A stretch of DNA of 25,968 bases from positions 1-25,968 of the forward strand of contig JAHJSJ010000190.1 in NCBI GenBank assembly GCA_018830415.1, given 5' to 3'. The position numbers and the translations under genes are program-made. Under the pieces are notes generated by a model, which was given only the letters and a program-made list of their open reading frames with translations, did no database searches and was not told the DNA's origin. Shown in pieces: positions 1-8,247 of the stretch (positions within the stretch are counted from its first letter, which is position 1; each line of letters opens with the position of its first letter). The stretch is from Alphaproteobacteria bacterium. Lineage in GTDB: Bacteria > Pseudomonadota > Alphaproteobacteria > Sphingomonadales > Sphingomonadaceae.

Positions 1-829
1 GCTTCGTTGATCCCAAGCTGTTCGCGCAGCAGTGCTTCGGCAGCGGGATCGAAATCCTCTTCGAGTTCCAGCTGGATCACCTGCCCCCGACGGCGGCGCT
101 GGATCGCGCTGCGGAAGGTGCGGACAAGGTCTTCGGCCTCTTCCTCGATCTCGATATCGCTGTCGCGCAGCACCCGGAACAGCCCGTCACCCTATGCGGC
201 ACCCGCACAAACCGCGGCAGCGCGCTGGGGATCAGCACCATTTCGATCAATTGTTCGCTTGTCTCGTCGCGGGTCAACGTGAACAGCAGGCCCATGCCTT
301 CGTTCTGGACGAAGGGGAACGGATGCGCCGGGTCGAGCGCCTGCGGCGTGATGATCGGCAGGATTTCTTCAAGGAAGAACGCCTTCAGCCACTTGTATGC
401 AGCCGCGCTGATGCGCTGTTCATCGGCAATGTGGATATCGGCCCCGGCCAGTCCATCGCGCACCGAACGCCAGATCGCCTGCTGGCGGTGCGACAATTCG
501 ACCAGCTTTTGCCGGATCGCGGCGAGTTGCTGCGAAGGGCTGCGCCCGTCGAGCGACGGTGTTTCCAGCCCGCGCTGCACCTGCCCGACCAGCCCGGCCA
601 CGCGGATCATCATGAATTCATCAAGATTGCTGCCCGAAATCGACAGGAAGCGCAGGCGTTCCAGTAGCGGATATTGTTCGTTGCAGGCCTCTGCCAGCAC
701 GCGTTGATTGAATTGCAGCCACGATAATTCGCGGTTGAAATAGGGCGATTCGTCAGGGCCAAGTTCAACCATCTGCACAGCGCCTGCGCTGACGGAAACA
801 TCCTCAGTGGCAATCGGTGACGTGCTCAT
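1..829 (-). pseudogene. ppk1: Polyphosphate kinase 1, N-terminal part, frame-disrupted and running off the window
   Basis: Ppk1 polymerises the gamma-phosphate of ATP into polyphosphate. Translation from the ATG at 829 gives a clear Ppk N and middle domain start: ESPYFNRELSWLQFNQRV near residue 27, SISGSNLDEFMMIRVAG near 63, and HPFPFVQNEG near 169. The frame is good up to PRFVRVP (residues 205-211, about position 197), then turns into arginine/serine-rich nonsense and stops at 77. The true downstream reading resumes in another frame from 191 to the window edge (GDGLFRVLRDSDIEIEEEAE, then RSAIQRRRRG), which is also Ppk. In homologues, as I recall them, roughly 25-30 residues lie between these two blocks; here there are almost none. 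So there is both a deletion and a frameshift: a real pseudogene or an assembly error. The catalytic histidine region lies outside the window. Confidence 0.85.
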
Positions 830-922
830 CGCTTCCCTGTTCTGCCTCGCGCCGGTTGATCGATCACGACACTCGCAACCCCATGTTCGCTAGGCTGCAA
901 GGTGTAAATCAGGAAGATGTGC

Positions 923-940
923 TTGTCACACCAATGTCAA
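923..940 (+). promoter_or_regulatory. Pho-box-like direct repeat upstream of ppk1
   Basis: TTGTCAC-ACCA-ATGTCAA is two CTGTCAY-like heptamers with 11-bp periodicity, the layout bound by PhoB dimers. It lies about 95 bp upstream of the ppk1 ATG but points away from it (plus strand). The second half also forms the palindrome TGTCAA-T-TTGACA (935-947). The orientation makes a classical activating role uncertain. The rest of the 830-988 gap shows no gene and no clear terminator. Confidence 0.4.
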
Positions 941-988
941 TTTGACAGCTTGTGCTGACGGGCCACCTCTGACGGCGCAGACCGGACA

Positions 989-2002
989 TCATACCAGATC
1001 CCGGCTATCGGCAATCTGCGTGATCCCGCGTTTGCCATTGGCATCGCGGCCCAGTTGCACGATTACGTCGATCACGCTGGCGGCATAGGCGATGGTGTCT
1101 GACCGGGTCAGGCCAATCCCGGTCTGCATCACCATCAGCGACAATTGTTCGAGCGCGCCGCGCAAGCTGTTGGCGTGGATGGTCGAAAAACTGCCCGGAT
1201 GCCCGGTGTTGATCGCGCGCAGGAAACTGACACTTTCCGCGCCGCGCAATTCGCCCAGCACGATCCGGTCAGGCCGCAGACGCAAGGCGGCTTGCAGCAA
1301 TTCATTGGCGGTGACTTTGGCCTCGCCCAGTTCCCCTTTGATCGCGACCAGGCCGACCGCGTTTTCGCCCGGAAACTTCAACTCGGGCGTGTCTTCGACC
1401 ATCACCACCCGTTCGGCGCGCGGGATTTCGCCGAGCATGGCGTTGAGAAAGGTGGTCTTGCCGGTGCTGGTGCCGCCCGAAATCAAAATCGTGCGCCGCG
1501 CCCGGATTGCGGCGCGCAGAAAAGCAATCGGCTGCGATTGCGGGTCGGGCAGGTCAACATGGCCTTCGCCCACCAGCGGGCCGGTGTCATAGGCATCAAG
1601 CGGCAGGTCGAGCCTGCGATGGCGGCGGATTGCCATCACCCAATGCTTGCGGCTGGCAGGCGGGCCGCAGAACTGCACCCGCGCGCCATCTGGCAGGGTG
1701 GCACCCAGCAGCGGGTGTTCGCGGTTGATCCCCTGATGCGAAACGCGGGCGACCTGTTCAGCGAGGCGCTGCACCAGCCGGTCATCAATTTCCGGCGTAT
1801 CAATCCGCTGCATCCCCGGATTGGAGGCATCCTCGATCCACACTTCGCCGGGTCGGTTGACCATGATTTCGGTCACGGTGTCACGATCAAGCCAGCGGCG
1901 GAACGGCGCGAGATAGGCGTCAAGATAGACGCTGCGTTCGGCACTTAGCGCGGCGCTGTCAGGCTCCTCACCCATGCCCAGCCGGTGAATATCCGCGCTC
2001 AC
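989..2002 (-). CDS. virB11: VirB11-type secretion ATPase
   Basis: Hexameric traffic ATPase of type IV secretion, acting on the cytoplasmic face of the inner membrane. Visible are the N-terminal domain (SVYLDAYLAPF, then VTEIMVNRPGEVWIED at about 43-58), Walker A GGTSTGKTT at about 176-184, the acidic VVMVEDTPEL segment, a Walker-B-like RIVLGELRGAE, and the histidine box GHPGSFSTIHANS. About 337 residues is normal for VirB11. I chose the GTG at 2002, just after the virB10 stop (2007), because it gives a compact N-terminus (MSADIHRLG); the ATG at 1975 is the alternative. Codons further upstream overlap virB10 and look like out-of-frame noise. It is the last gene of the operon; no clear terminator follows. 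Confidence 0.92.
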   Translation of the reverse strand: MSADIHRLGMGEEPDSAALSAERSVYLDAYLAPFRRWLDRDTVTEIMVNRPGEVWIEDASNPGMQRIDTPEIDDRLVQRLAEQVARVSHQGINREHPLLGATLPDGARVQFCGPPASRKHWVMAIRRHRRLDLPLDAYDTGPLVGEGHVDLPDPQSQPIAFLRAAIRARRTILISGGTSTGKTTFLNAMLGEIPRAERVVMVEDTPELKFPGENAVGLVAIKGELGEAKVTANELLQAALRLRPDRIVLGELRGAESVSFLRAINTGHPGSFSTIHANSLRGALEQLSLMVMQTGIGLTRSDTIAYAASVIDVIVQLGRDANGKRGITQIADSRDLV

Positions 2003-2006
2003 GAGG

Positions 2007-3140
2007 TCAGTTACCGACGGTGCTGAAATCGAGATCGCGCGCGGTGAACACGCGGATCGGCTCACCCATACGCACGCGGATGGTGGGGCTGATTTCGCCG
2101 TTGGCCTGCACCGCCGAACTCGCCGCGCCTTGCGCGCCGCCAGCAACGATCACGCCGCCCACGCCGCCGGTCGCAACCGCGCCCAGCCCGCCAATCACCG
2201 ACAGCAGCAGGCCCGATCCAAAGCGTTTGAAGAAGTGGCTGTTGACGTCACCTTCTAGGCCCGTCGTCCCGTCAAACCCGATCGCGGGTGATGCGAGATT
2301 GACCGAAGCGCCATCCGGCCGGATCAGCCGCGTCCAGATCACATAGGCGCGCCGCTGCCCCTGCTGCACGCCCGCCTGATACTGCCCGATCAGCCGCGAG
2401 GAACGCGGCACGAGAACGCGCTTACCATCAAAACTGCGCACATCCTGGCTCACCACCGCGCGGACAAAACCCGGCACATCAGTGTTGATCGCAGTTTCGA
2501 GGATCGCCGGGATCAGCGTGCCTTCGGTCACGGTGGTCGATGGGTTGACCATTGAGCGAGCCTGTGCAGGCGCACCGCCCACCCCGCCGATACGGCTGGC
2601 AAAGGCGGCCGCACCGCCGGTGCCCGCGATATCACCCGCCGCGGTGCTTGCCGGTGCGCCCAACGGAGCCTCAGCAAGACGCGAGGCGCTGGCGGCGCGG
2701 CTGGCATCGAACACCAATTGCGGGCTGGCATAGGGATTGATCGCCGCGCCCGGCATCATCGCGGGGTTATTGGCCAGCACAGGCGCTGGCGTGGGATCGG
2801 GCTGCGGTTGGGCTGGTTGCAGCGCAGGATCGGTCACGGGCTGCACCGGCGCAGGCGCAGCGGCTTGCGGCGGCGCGACGGCGGGATTGCCAATCCCCTG
2901 CGGTTCTGGCGTGCGTGCCGAATTCATCGCCCAGAACGTGGTCGCGCCCAGCAGCGCCACCAGAGCAACCCCGGCCGCTAGCCCAAGGCTGTCACCTTTC
3001 GCCTTGCGGTCGGTAACAGCCGGAAACGCCGCGCGGCTGGCGAGATCGATGATTTCGGCCGATTCGCGTTCGCGCGGATCAACCGCTTCGCTACCTGCTC
3101 CATCGCCCTTTTTCGGCGGTAAACGCATGGCCAGACGCAT
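2007..3140 (-). CDS. virB10: VirB10/TrbI-type secretion channel protein
   Basis: VirB10 spans both membranes and forms the inner ring of the T4SS core complex. The 377-residue protein has a cytosolic N-terminus, one membrane helix at about 51-71 (GLAAGVALVALLGATTFW), a proline/alanine-rich periplasmic linker at about 78-135, and a TrbI C-terminal domain (VTEGTLIPAILETAINTDVP, then GKRVLVPRSSRLIGQY and RLIRPDGASVNL). The start at 3140 is fixed by an AAGGAG ribosome site on the minus strand (about 3151) and by the usual MRL start. A longer open frame to 3359 overlaps virB9 out of frame and is not used. It follows virB9 by 40 bases and runs to 4 bases before the virB11 GTG. Confidence 0.93.
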   Translation of the reverse strand: MRLAMRLPPKKGDGAGSEAVDPRERESAEIIDLASRAAFPAVTDRKAKGDSLGLAAGVALVALLGATTFWAMNSARTPEPQGIGNPAVAPPQAAAPAPVQPVTDPALQPAQPQPDPTPAPVLANNPAMMPGAAINPYASPQLVFDASRAASASRLAEAPLGAPASTAAGDIAGTGGAAAFASRIGGVGGAPAQARSMVNPSTTVTEGTLIPAILETAINTDVPGFVRAVVSQDVRSFDGKRVLVPRSSRLIGQYQAGVQQGQRRAYVIWTRLIRPDGASVNLASPAIGFDGTTGLEGDVNSHFFKRFGSGLLLSVIGGLGAVATGGVGGVIVAGGAQGAASSAVQANGEISPTIRVRMGEPIRVFTARDLDFSTVGN

Positions 3141-3180
3141 TATTCGGTCTCCTTGGCGAAGTGAATGTGGTTCGAAATCA

Positions 3181-3981
3181 TCACGACCCCCGCTTGCCAG
3201 ACAGCCCGGCGCTGCGCGCCGACGGAGCGGCAGGGCCGGTGTTGGTGAGCGTGGCGGTATCGCGGCCCGAACGCAGGATGATCTGCGGCGGCACCCCGTC
3301 AACCACCACCGTATCCCCGCGCACGGTGAAGTTGACCGGGCCTTCATCGCCGTCGTCATTGGTCACGAGAATGGCCGGGATCGCGGTGCCCGTGGGCCAG
3401 CTCAGGAACACTGCATCGCCATCGTCAAAGGCGCGGCTGGGCAGCAGTTCAACCGCGCCCGCACTGGCCCATGCGAAGTTCAGGCTGGCCGGATCGGACA
3501 CCGCATAGGGATCATTGGCCGCCGCCAGTTCCAGCGGGTTGGCCGCCGCACGCAAGGCCTCCGCCTCCGCCTCAGCCGCCATTGCAAGCCGGGCTTCTTC
3601 CTCGGCTTTTTCCAGTTCGGGGTAACGGAATTGCAGCACGTAAAGCGGGGCATTGCGCGGGGATGCGACCAGATCGAACAGGTAGGTGCGCCGGTCGGTC
3701 ACCACCGTCATATTGGTGCGCGCGGCCGGTTCGAGCGGTTTGACGAACAGGATCGTCTGCGCCTTGTTTGGCTGCACCTGCCACGCCGCACTGTCACCGA
3801 TGGCGACGTTTTCGATCACCTCGTCGGGGGCGAATTTGATGGTGGTCTGCACCTTCACCTTGCCATCGATCCGCACCACGGCGGCCTCATCATAGACCAG
3901 CGTTTGCAGGCGGGCATCCTGCGCCGCAACAGGCGCAGTCAGCGCGAAGGCGAGCGCGGGAAGGATCACGGCGCGGATCAT
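3181..3981 (-). CDS. virB9: VirB9/TrbG-type outer-membrane complex protein
   Basis: VirB9 is a periplasmic/outer-membrane component of the T4SS core complex and binds VirB10 and the VirB7 lipoprotein. The 266-residue product has a signal peptide (about 1-20, ending PVAAQ), the N-terminal CagX/VirB9 beta-domain (RIDGKVKVQTTIKFAPDEVI, then WQVQPNKAQTILFVKPLEP and RTYLFDLVA), a charged linker rich in Glu and Ala around 125-150, and the C-terminal beta-domain (FLSWPTGTAIPAILV, then DTVVVDGVPPQIILRSG). The start overlaps the virB6 stop as ATGA (3981-3978), which suggests translational coupling. In most T4SS operons virB8 lies here between virB6 and virB9; the overlap leaves no room for it. Confidence 0.92.
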   Translation of the reverse strand: MIRAVILPALAFALTAPVAAQDARLQTLVYDEAAVVRIDGKVKVQTTIKFAPDEVIENVAIGDSAAWQVQPNKAQTILFVKPLEPAARTNMTVVTDRRTYLFDLVASPRNAPLYVLQFRYPELEKAEEEARLAMAAEAEAEALRAAANPLELAAANDPYAVSDPASLNFAWASAGAVELLPSRAFDDGDAVFLSWPTGTAIPAILVTNDDGDEGPVNFTVRGDTVVVDGVPPQIILRSGRDTATLTNTGPAAPSARSAGLSGKRGS

Positions 3982-5189
3982 TGGTAGGTCTCCGGTGGGG
4001 TGGACATAGCGGGCTTGGCCCCGCCCTTGATATTGCTGCCCGAATTGCTGGCCGAACGGAAGCGGTTGCCGATGCCGCGGGTGCGCGAAGTGGCGGGGTT
4101 GAGCGGCACCACCTGTCCGCCGCCAGACGTGGCAAAGACGTGTGTTTCACGTGAAACATTGCCCGCAGGCCCGCTATCATTGGCGGCAAGCGCGGGCGAA
4201 GGGGTGCCTAGGTCGACCCTGCGCGGGGCAAGGCCGGGATTGCCAGACGCGATATTCGTGCTGCGCGGCGTGGTCACGGCCATCACGGGTGCGGGCGCGG
4301 CGCGCGGGGCATCATTGCTACGGCCACGCTGCTTGTCCGGCACCAGCCCGAACACCTGCCAACCCGAAACCATCGTGCCCGCCACCTTCAACGCCATGAA
4401 CATCAACGCCATGTGCACCGCGCCGACCAGAAAGAACGCCATCGCCGCCTGCTGATCGATCTGCCCCGGCACCGCCACCAGCGCAGCGAGGATCGGCACC
4501 GCGAGTTCCAGCATGATCGACCCGCCCAGTACCGCGAACAGCGGCGCCAGCGCCATCATCGTCAGCCTCTTGAGCCAGCCGGTGAACAGGCCCCGCGTGC
4601 CTTCGAACAGCGCCAGCACCACGAAAATCGGCCCGACCGCCAGCAGCAGCGCCAGCGCAATCCGCGCCGCCACCAGCAGACCCACGGTTCCGAGCAGCAG
4701 CAGCATCGCGCCAAACCACATCATGCCCGGCGGAGAGAAAGCGTTGATATCCTTGGTGTCCCCGCTCGCCTGCTGGATTGCGAGGAACACCACATCCAGC
4801 TTCTGCGCGAACACTGATGTGGCACTTTCACCGCTGATGCCGGTAAGGATGCCGGCGATCTGATCCGGCCCGCCGATGAAGATGTTGTAGAAAATCGTCG
4901 AAAACGCCACGAAACTGGTGGCAAACCCCATCACCAGCCCCAAGGTGATTACCTTGGGCAGCAACGCGCGCACGCCAAGGTTGGATCGCCCCAGCATCAG
5001 CGAAATCGCAAAGAAGCTGACATACAGCACCAGCATCAGCGTCAACGCGAAGGTCAGCTGGCCCTCGCTTCCAAACAGCCGGTTGAACGCCTGTTCGGAT
5101 ACCCCGCTGGCGATGCAGTCCACCGCTGAAAGCGCGGCGGCCACCCCGGTGCCCATCGACTGGGCGGCCAGATCGCACGCGGTGGTCAT
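3978..5189 (-). CDS. virB6: VirB6/TrbL-type polytopic inner-membrane protein
   Basis: VirB6 is the polytopic inner-membrane channel component of T4SS. The 403-residue product has several hydrophobic segments, for example around 42-65 (LTFALTLMLVLYVSFFAISLML), about 75-100, the long block MMWFGAMLLLLGTVGLLVAA and following, and FFLVGAVHMALMFMAL near 275. A polar, low-complexity tail of about 110 residues follows. The ATG at 5189 overlaps the virB4 stop as ATGA; the 27 extra codons available upstream are an out-of-frame reading of virB4. The tail contains a perfect 16-bp parS-type palindrome at 4143-4158 (coding around residues 344-350), so this weakly constrained part of the protein also carries a DNA site. 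Confidence 0.9.
   Translation of the reverse strand: MTTACDLAAQSMGTGVAAALSAVDCIASGVSEQAFNRLFGSEGQLTFALTLMLVLYVSFFAISLMLGRSNLGVRALLPKVITLGLVMGFATSFVAFSTIFYNIFIGGPDQIAGILTGISGESATSVFAQKLDVVFLAIQQASGDTKDINAFSPPGMMWFGAMLLLLGTVGLLVAARIALALLLAVGPIFVVLALFEGTRGLFTGWLKRLTMMALAPLFAVLGGSIMLELAVPILAALVAVPGQIDQQAAMAFFLVGAVHMALMFMALKVAGTMVSGWQVFGLVPDKQRGRSNDAPRAAPAPVMAVTTPRSTNIASGNPGLAPRRVDLGTPSPALAANDSGPAGNVSRETHVFATSGGGQVVPLNPATSRTRGIGNRFRSASNSGSNIKGGAKPAMSTPPETYQ
4143..4158. other. parS: parS-like centromere site (perfect 16-bp palindrome)
   Basis: TGTTTCACGTGAAACA is a perfect inverted repeat and equals the widely conserved bacterial chromosomal parS sequence bound by ParB. It lies inside virB6 and is read there as NVSRETH. 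A 16-base perfect match to one specific sequence is very unlikely by chance in 26 kb. Chromosomal parS sites usually cluster near the replication origin, so the locus may be origin-proximal. No parA or parB gene is in the window. Confidence 0.85.
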
Positions 5190-7612
5190 TCCGCGGCCTG
5201 CCAGACAGGCTGGCCGTCTTCGTCCACAGCGCCATCGGGCCACTCGCGCCCGGTCAGCGCAGGATACCAAGCGGCAGGCTCATCCCCCACCGCCTCGCGC
5301 AGCAGATCGAGCCTGCGCACCGCGCTTTCGCGGCCCGACAGGATGGTGAGCACTTCCGGCGCGCCCGACAGGTCGAGCCGCACCACTACGCTCGCATCCG
5401 GCTGACGCACAAGGAAGCAGCGCGAGTGCGCGGGTAGCGAGCGGATCAGCGCGAATTCGTGGCTCGTCAACCCGAACCCGTCGCAGTAATCTTCGGGCCG
5501 GGCGCGGCTGTTGGGCATGAACACCATCGTCGCGGTCTGTTCGACCAGCGCGGTCGAAATCCGGCTGTCGAGCGCATCGCGCGCCGACTGCGTGGCAAAT
5601 CCGACCAGCGCGTTGCGTTTGCGCAAGGTCTTGAGCCAGTCGCGGATGCGCGCAGCGAACACCTCGTCATCCAGCGCCTTCCAGCCTTCATCGATCAGGA
5701 TCATCGTCGGCTGACCATCCAGCCGTTCATCGATGCGGTGGAACAGATACATCATGGTCGGCGTGCGCAGGCGCGGGTTTTCGAGCAGCGCGGTCATGTC
5801 AAAGCCAAGCACGCGTTCCGACAGGTCGAGCCGGTCGCGTTCGTTGTCGAACAGCCAGCTATATTCGCCTTCCCCGATCCACGCCGCCAGCCGATCCGCC
5901 AGATCGCCCGGTGTCGGGCGGCGCGCGCCCGCGAGCAGTTCCTTGAAGTGCCTGAGCCGCCGCAGCGATGGATCATTGGCATAGGTTGCATCAACCGCGG
6001 CGCTGACAGTCGCAAACTCCTCTGGCCCATCGGCCTTCAACAAAACCGCGAGCCAATCGCGCAAGAACGCGCGGTTGGCAGGCGTATCGGGCAGCGAAAG
6101 CGGGTTGAACCCGGTGGGCATCCCCGGCGCGATCCGGTCATACCGCCCGCCGATCCCGCGAATGAACAATTCTGCCCCGCGATCCTTGTCGAACAAAATC
6201 GTGCGCGGTTTGAACTTCTGCGCCTGGGCTGCAAGGAAGTTCATCACCACGGTCTTGCCCGAACCCGACGGGCCGATGACGCTGAAATTGCCCAGATCAC
6301 CGTGGTGGAAATTGAAGAAGAACGGGGTGGCGCTGGTAGTTTCCAGCAGCGTCACCGCATCGCCCCAGTGGTTGCCTGCGGCCTGCCCCAGCGCAAAGCC
6401 GTGGAACGACCCGAAGCCCGCCATATTGGCCGAGGATATCAGCGCGCGGCGCACGATATATTCCTCGTTACCGGGGAACTGCGCCCAGAACGCGGGTTCA
6501 AGATTGGTATCCTCACGTACCGCAATCGCGCCGGTATCGGCCAGCGCGGCGGCGCAGGACGCCATCGCGTCATCGAGCCGGGGGAGCGAGCGTTCGCGCA
6601 CCAGCACGGTAAGGTGATGGTCACCGAACCCGACCGCGCCATTGCCCAGCGCATCGCGCGCCGCCATCATGTCGGCGCGTTCGGCCGCGGCTTCCTCATC
6701 CACCGAGCGCGAACGGCGCAGGGCAAGGTCGATGCGTTCTTTCGCGGTGGTGCGTTCGTTCGGGGCGTAACTTTCCGTCACCACCATTTCGAACGGTAGG
6801 CGCAGCAGATTGTCGAGCAGACCGGGCGAGGTCGCCTCGGGGTAATCCTTCAGCCCGAGGATCGCGGCGAAATCGGGCGCGGCTGACCCGCGCAGCTCCA
6901 TCGCATCAAGGCCAAAACTGGCGCGACGATAGGGCAGCATATGGCCGATGTCGGTTTCCGGCGCAGGACGGCGCACCGGGCGCATTTCGCCATTATAGAG
7001 CGCCGAAAGCAGTTCGAGCATTTCGGAATTGGTGCCGGTGGCCGATCCGGGCGCCTGATAATCCCCCAGCACCGCCGCGCCGTAATTTTGCAGCGAGGCA
7101 ACCAACCCGGTGATCGCGGCTTTCAGGCTGCGGATGTCCTTGGGGTCGGCCTCAAGCTCATCCTGACGGCTGCGTGAGAACAGTTTGGAGAGCCGCTCCG
7201 GCAATCCGGTTTTGCCGCGCGCGGGGCGGCGGATCAGGGTGACGAACTGATCGTTGATAAACAGCGCCCCCCCCGCCAGCCGCTGTTTCCAGCGCGCATC
7301 AATATGGCGCGACAGGGCATCGGGAAACTCGGCCTCCAGCTCCACTTCCACCCGGCGGCGGATGACGTGGTGATACATCACGAAGCGCGCATCGAGCGTG
7401 CTCCGCAGCATCACCTCACGCGTGGCGGCGTGGGCATTGAGCGCGTCGGAATCCTCGGTTTCGAACAGCAGGCCGGGCACCTGAATTGCGCTCATCACGC
7501 TGCCATCGCGCAGCAGCACGGTGTTTTCGTCCACCAGCCGCGCATAGGGCAGCCGGTCGCCGACACGGGCTTCCTTCGCGCTCCAAGCGGCGGCTCCGAT
7601 CCACTTCTTCAT
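5186..7612 (-). CDS. virB4: VirB4-type secretion ATPase
   Basis: VirB4 is the largest ATPase of T4SS; it powers pilus biogenesis and substrate transfer at the inner membrane. The 808-residue length fits the family. Visible are the N-terminal CagE/TrbE/VirB part (residues about 20-400: LRDGSVMSAIQVPG; VMYHHVIRRRVE), Walker A GPSGSGKT at 447-454, ILFDKDRG at about 472, Walker B MILIDEGWKALDD at about 637-649, and the FATQSARDALDS motif following KTLRKRN. It starts 12 bases after virB3 and overlaps virB6 as ATGA. The C-terminus (ending VWQAAE) is short and polar. Confidence 0.95.
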   Translation of the reverse strand: MKKWIGAAAWSAKEARVGDRLPYARLVDENTVLLRDGSVMSAIQVPGLLFETEDSDALNAHAATREVMLRSTLDARFVMYHHVIRRRVEVELEAEFPDALSRHIDARWKQRLAGGALFINDQFVTLIRRPARGKTGLPERLSKLFSRSRQDELEADPKDIRSLKAAITGLVASLQNYGAAVLGDYQAPGSATGTNSEMLELLSALYNGEMRPVRRPAPETDIGHMLPYRRASFGLDAMELRGSAAPDFAAILGLKDYPEATSPGLLDNLLRLPFEMVVTESYAPNERTTAKERIDLALRRSRSVDEEAAAERADMMAARDALGNGAVGFGDHHLTVLVRERSLPRLDDAMASCAAALADTGAIAVREDTNLEPAFWAQFPGNEEYIVRRALISSANMAGFGSFHGFALGQAAGNHWGDAVTLLETTSATPFFFNFHHGDLGNFSVIGPSGSGKTVVMNFLAAQAQKFKPRTILFDKDRGAELFIRGIGGRYDRIAPGMPTGFNPLSLPDTPANRAFLRDWLAVLLKADGPEEFATVSAAVDATYANDPSLRRLRHFKELLAGARRPTPGDLADRLAAWIGEGEYSWLFDNERDRLDLSERVLGFDMTALLENPRLRTPTMMYLFHRIDERLDGQPTMILIDEGWKALDDEVFAARIRDWLKTLRKRNALVGFATQSARDALDSRISTALVEQTATMVFMPNSRARPEDYCDGFGLTSHEFALIRSLPAHSRCFLVRQPDASVVVRLDLSGAPEVLTILSGRESAVRRLDLLREAVGDEPAAWYPALTGREWPDGAVDEDGQPVWQAAE

Positions 7613-7624
7613 GTCCGGGCGTCC

Positions 7625-7909
7625 TTACGGCGCATAGGAATTGCATCCCCAGCGTTTGAAATTGGGCACGCGCGGGCATTTGCTGACCTTGGTGATCCAC
7701 AGGTCGAAAACGCGCGGTTCGCGCAGCGAAGCGAAATAGCCGATCACGTGCATCACAATCGGCACGGGAATGACCCAGAAGCTGTCGAGGATCAGGAACG
7801 CGATCGTCGTCACCATCAGGTTGATGACGAAGAAATTCATCGTCACGCCTGCAAACATTTGCGGGCGGGTCAGTGTCCGGTGGACAGGTTGGCGAACCAG
7901 GTCGGTCAT
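7625..7909 (-). CDS. virB3: VirB3-type inner-membrane protein
   Basis: VirB3 is a small membrane protein that works with VirB4 in T4SS assembly. The 94-residue product begins MTDLVRQPVHRTLTRPQMFAGV, the typical VirB3 opening (hxxPLxRAL/TRPxxxxGV). Two adjacent hydrophobic segments follow at about 24-58, then a basic C-terminus (DLWITKVSKCP, FKRWGCNSYAP). The ATG at 7909 overlaps the virB2 stop as ATGA. An open frame extends upstream to 8086, but that part overlaps virB2 out of frame and is rejected. Confidence 0.9.
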   Translation of the reverse strand: MTDLVRQPVHRTLTRPQMFAGVTMNFFVINLMVTTIAFLILDSFWVIPVPIVMHVIGYFASLREPRVFDLWITKVSKCPRVPNFKRWGCNSYAP

Positions 7910-8205
7910 AGGCCGCTGATGCTCGCCACCAGCCTTGGTGCGCCGAAGATAATGAACACACCGACGATCACGGTTCCGCCATACCGCCAGTTCATCCGGC
8001 CAGTCAGCATCATGAAGCCGACTCCGGCGACGGCCATTACCGCAAGGCTCGTCGCCACAGGGCCAAGTAGAATGTTCTGCATCCACCGAAGTGCATTCGT
8101 AATCGGGTCATCCCCCTGCGCAGTCTGCGCAAATGCGGCAGAAGGTGTAAGCGCCAGCATCAGCAGCGCGGCAAGGCGGGCGGGAAGGCGAAACAGCGAC
8201 ATCAT
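7906..8205 (-). CDS. virB2: VirB2/TrbC-type pilin
   Basis: VirB2 is the major T-pilus subunit, processed from an exported precursor. The 99-residue protein has a long signal sequence (about 1-26, PSAAFAQ cleavage-like) followed by DDPITNALRWMQNILLGPVA and two hydrophobic helices (ATSLAVMAVAGVGFMMLTG; TVIVGVFIIFGAPRLVASI) separated by a short basic loop RMNWRYGG. This layout is characteristic of TrbC/VirB2. It starts 42 bases after the virB1 stop and overlaps virB3 by four bases. Confidence 0.9.
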   Translation of the reverse strand: MMSLFRLPARLAALLMLALTPSAAFAQTAQGDDPITNALRWMQNILLGPVATSLAVMAVAGVGFMMLTGRMNWRYGGTVIVGVFIIFGAPRLVASISGL

Positions 8206-8247
8206 TTATTTATCCAGACTTTCAGATACATGGCGATCATCCGCCGG

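Noticed and set aside
3141..3359. N-terminal extension of VirB10
   Set aside because: It overlaps virB9 out of frame, and an AAGGAG ribosome site supports the internal ATG at 3140.
2737..3987. Long plus-strand open frames opposite virB9/virB10 (also 5459-6799 opposite virB4)
   Set aside because: They are arginine- and histidine-rich mirror readings of GC-rich genes with strong family motifs on the other strand; there is no ribosome site and no recognisable domain.
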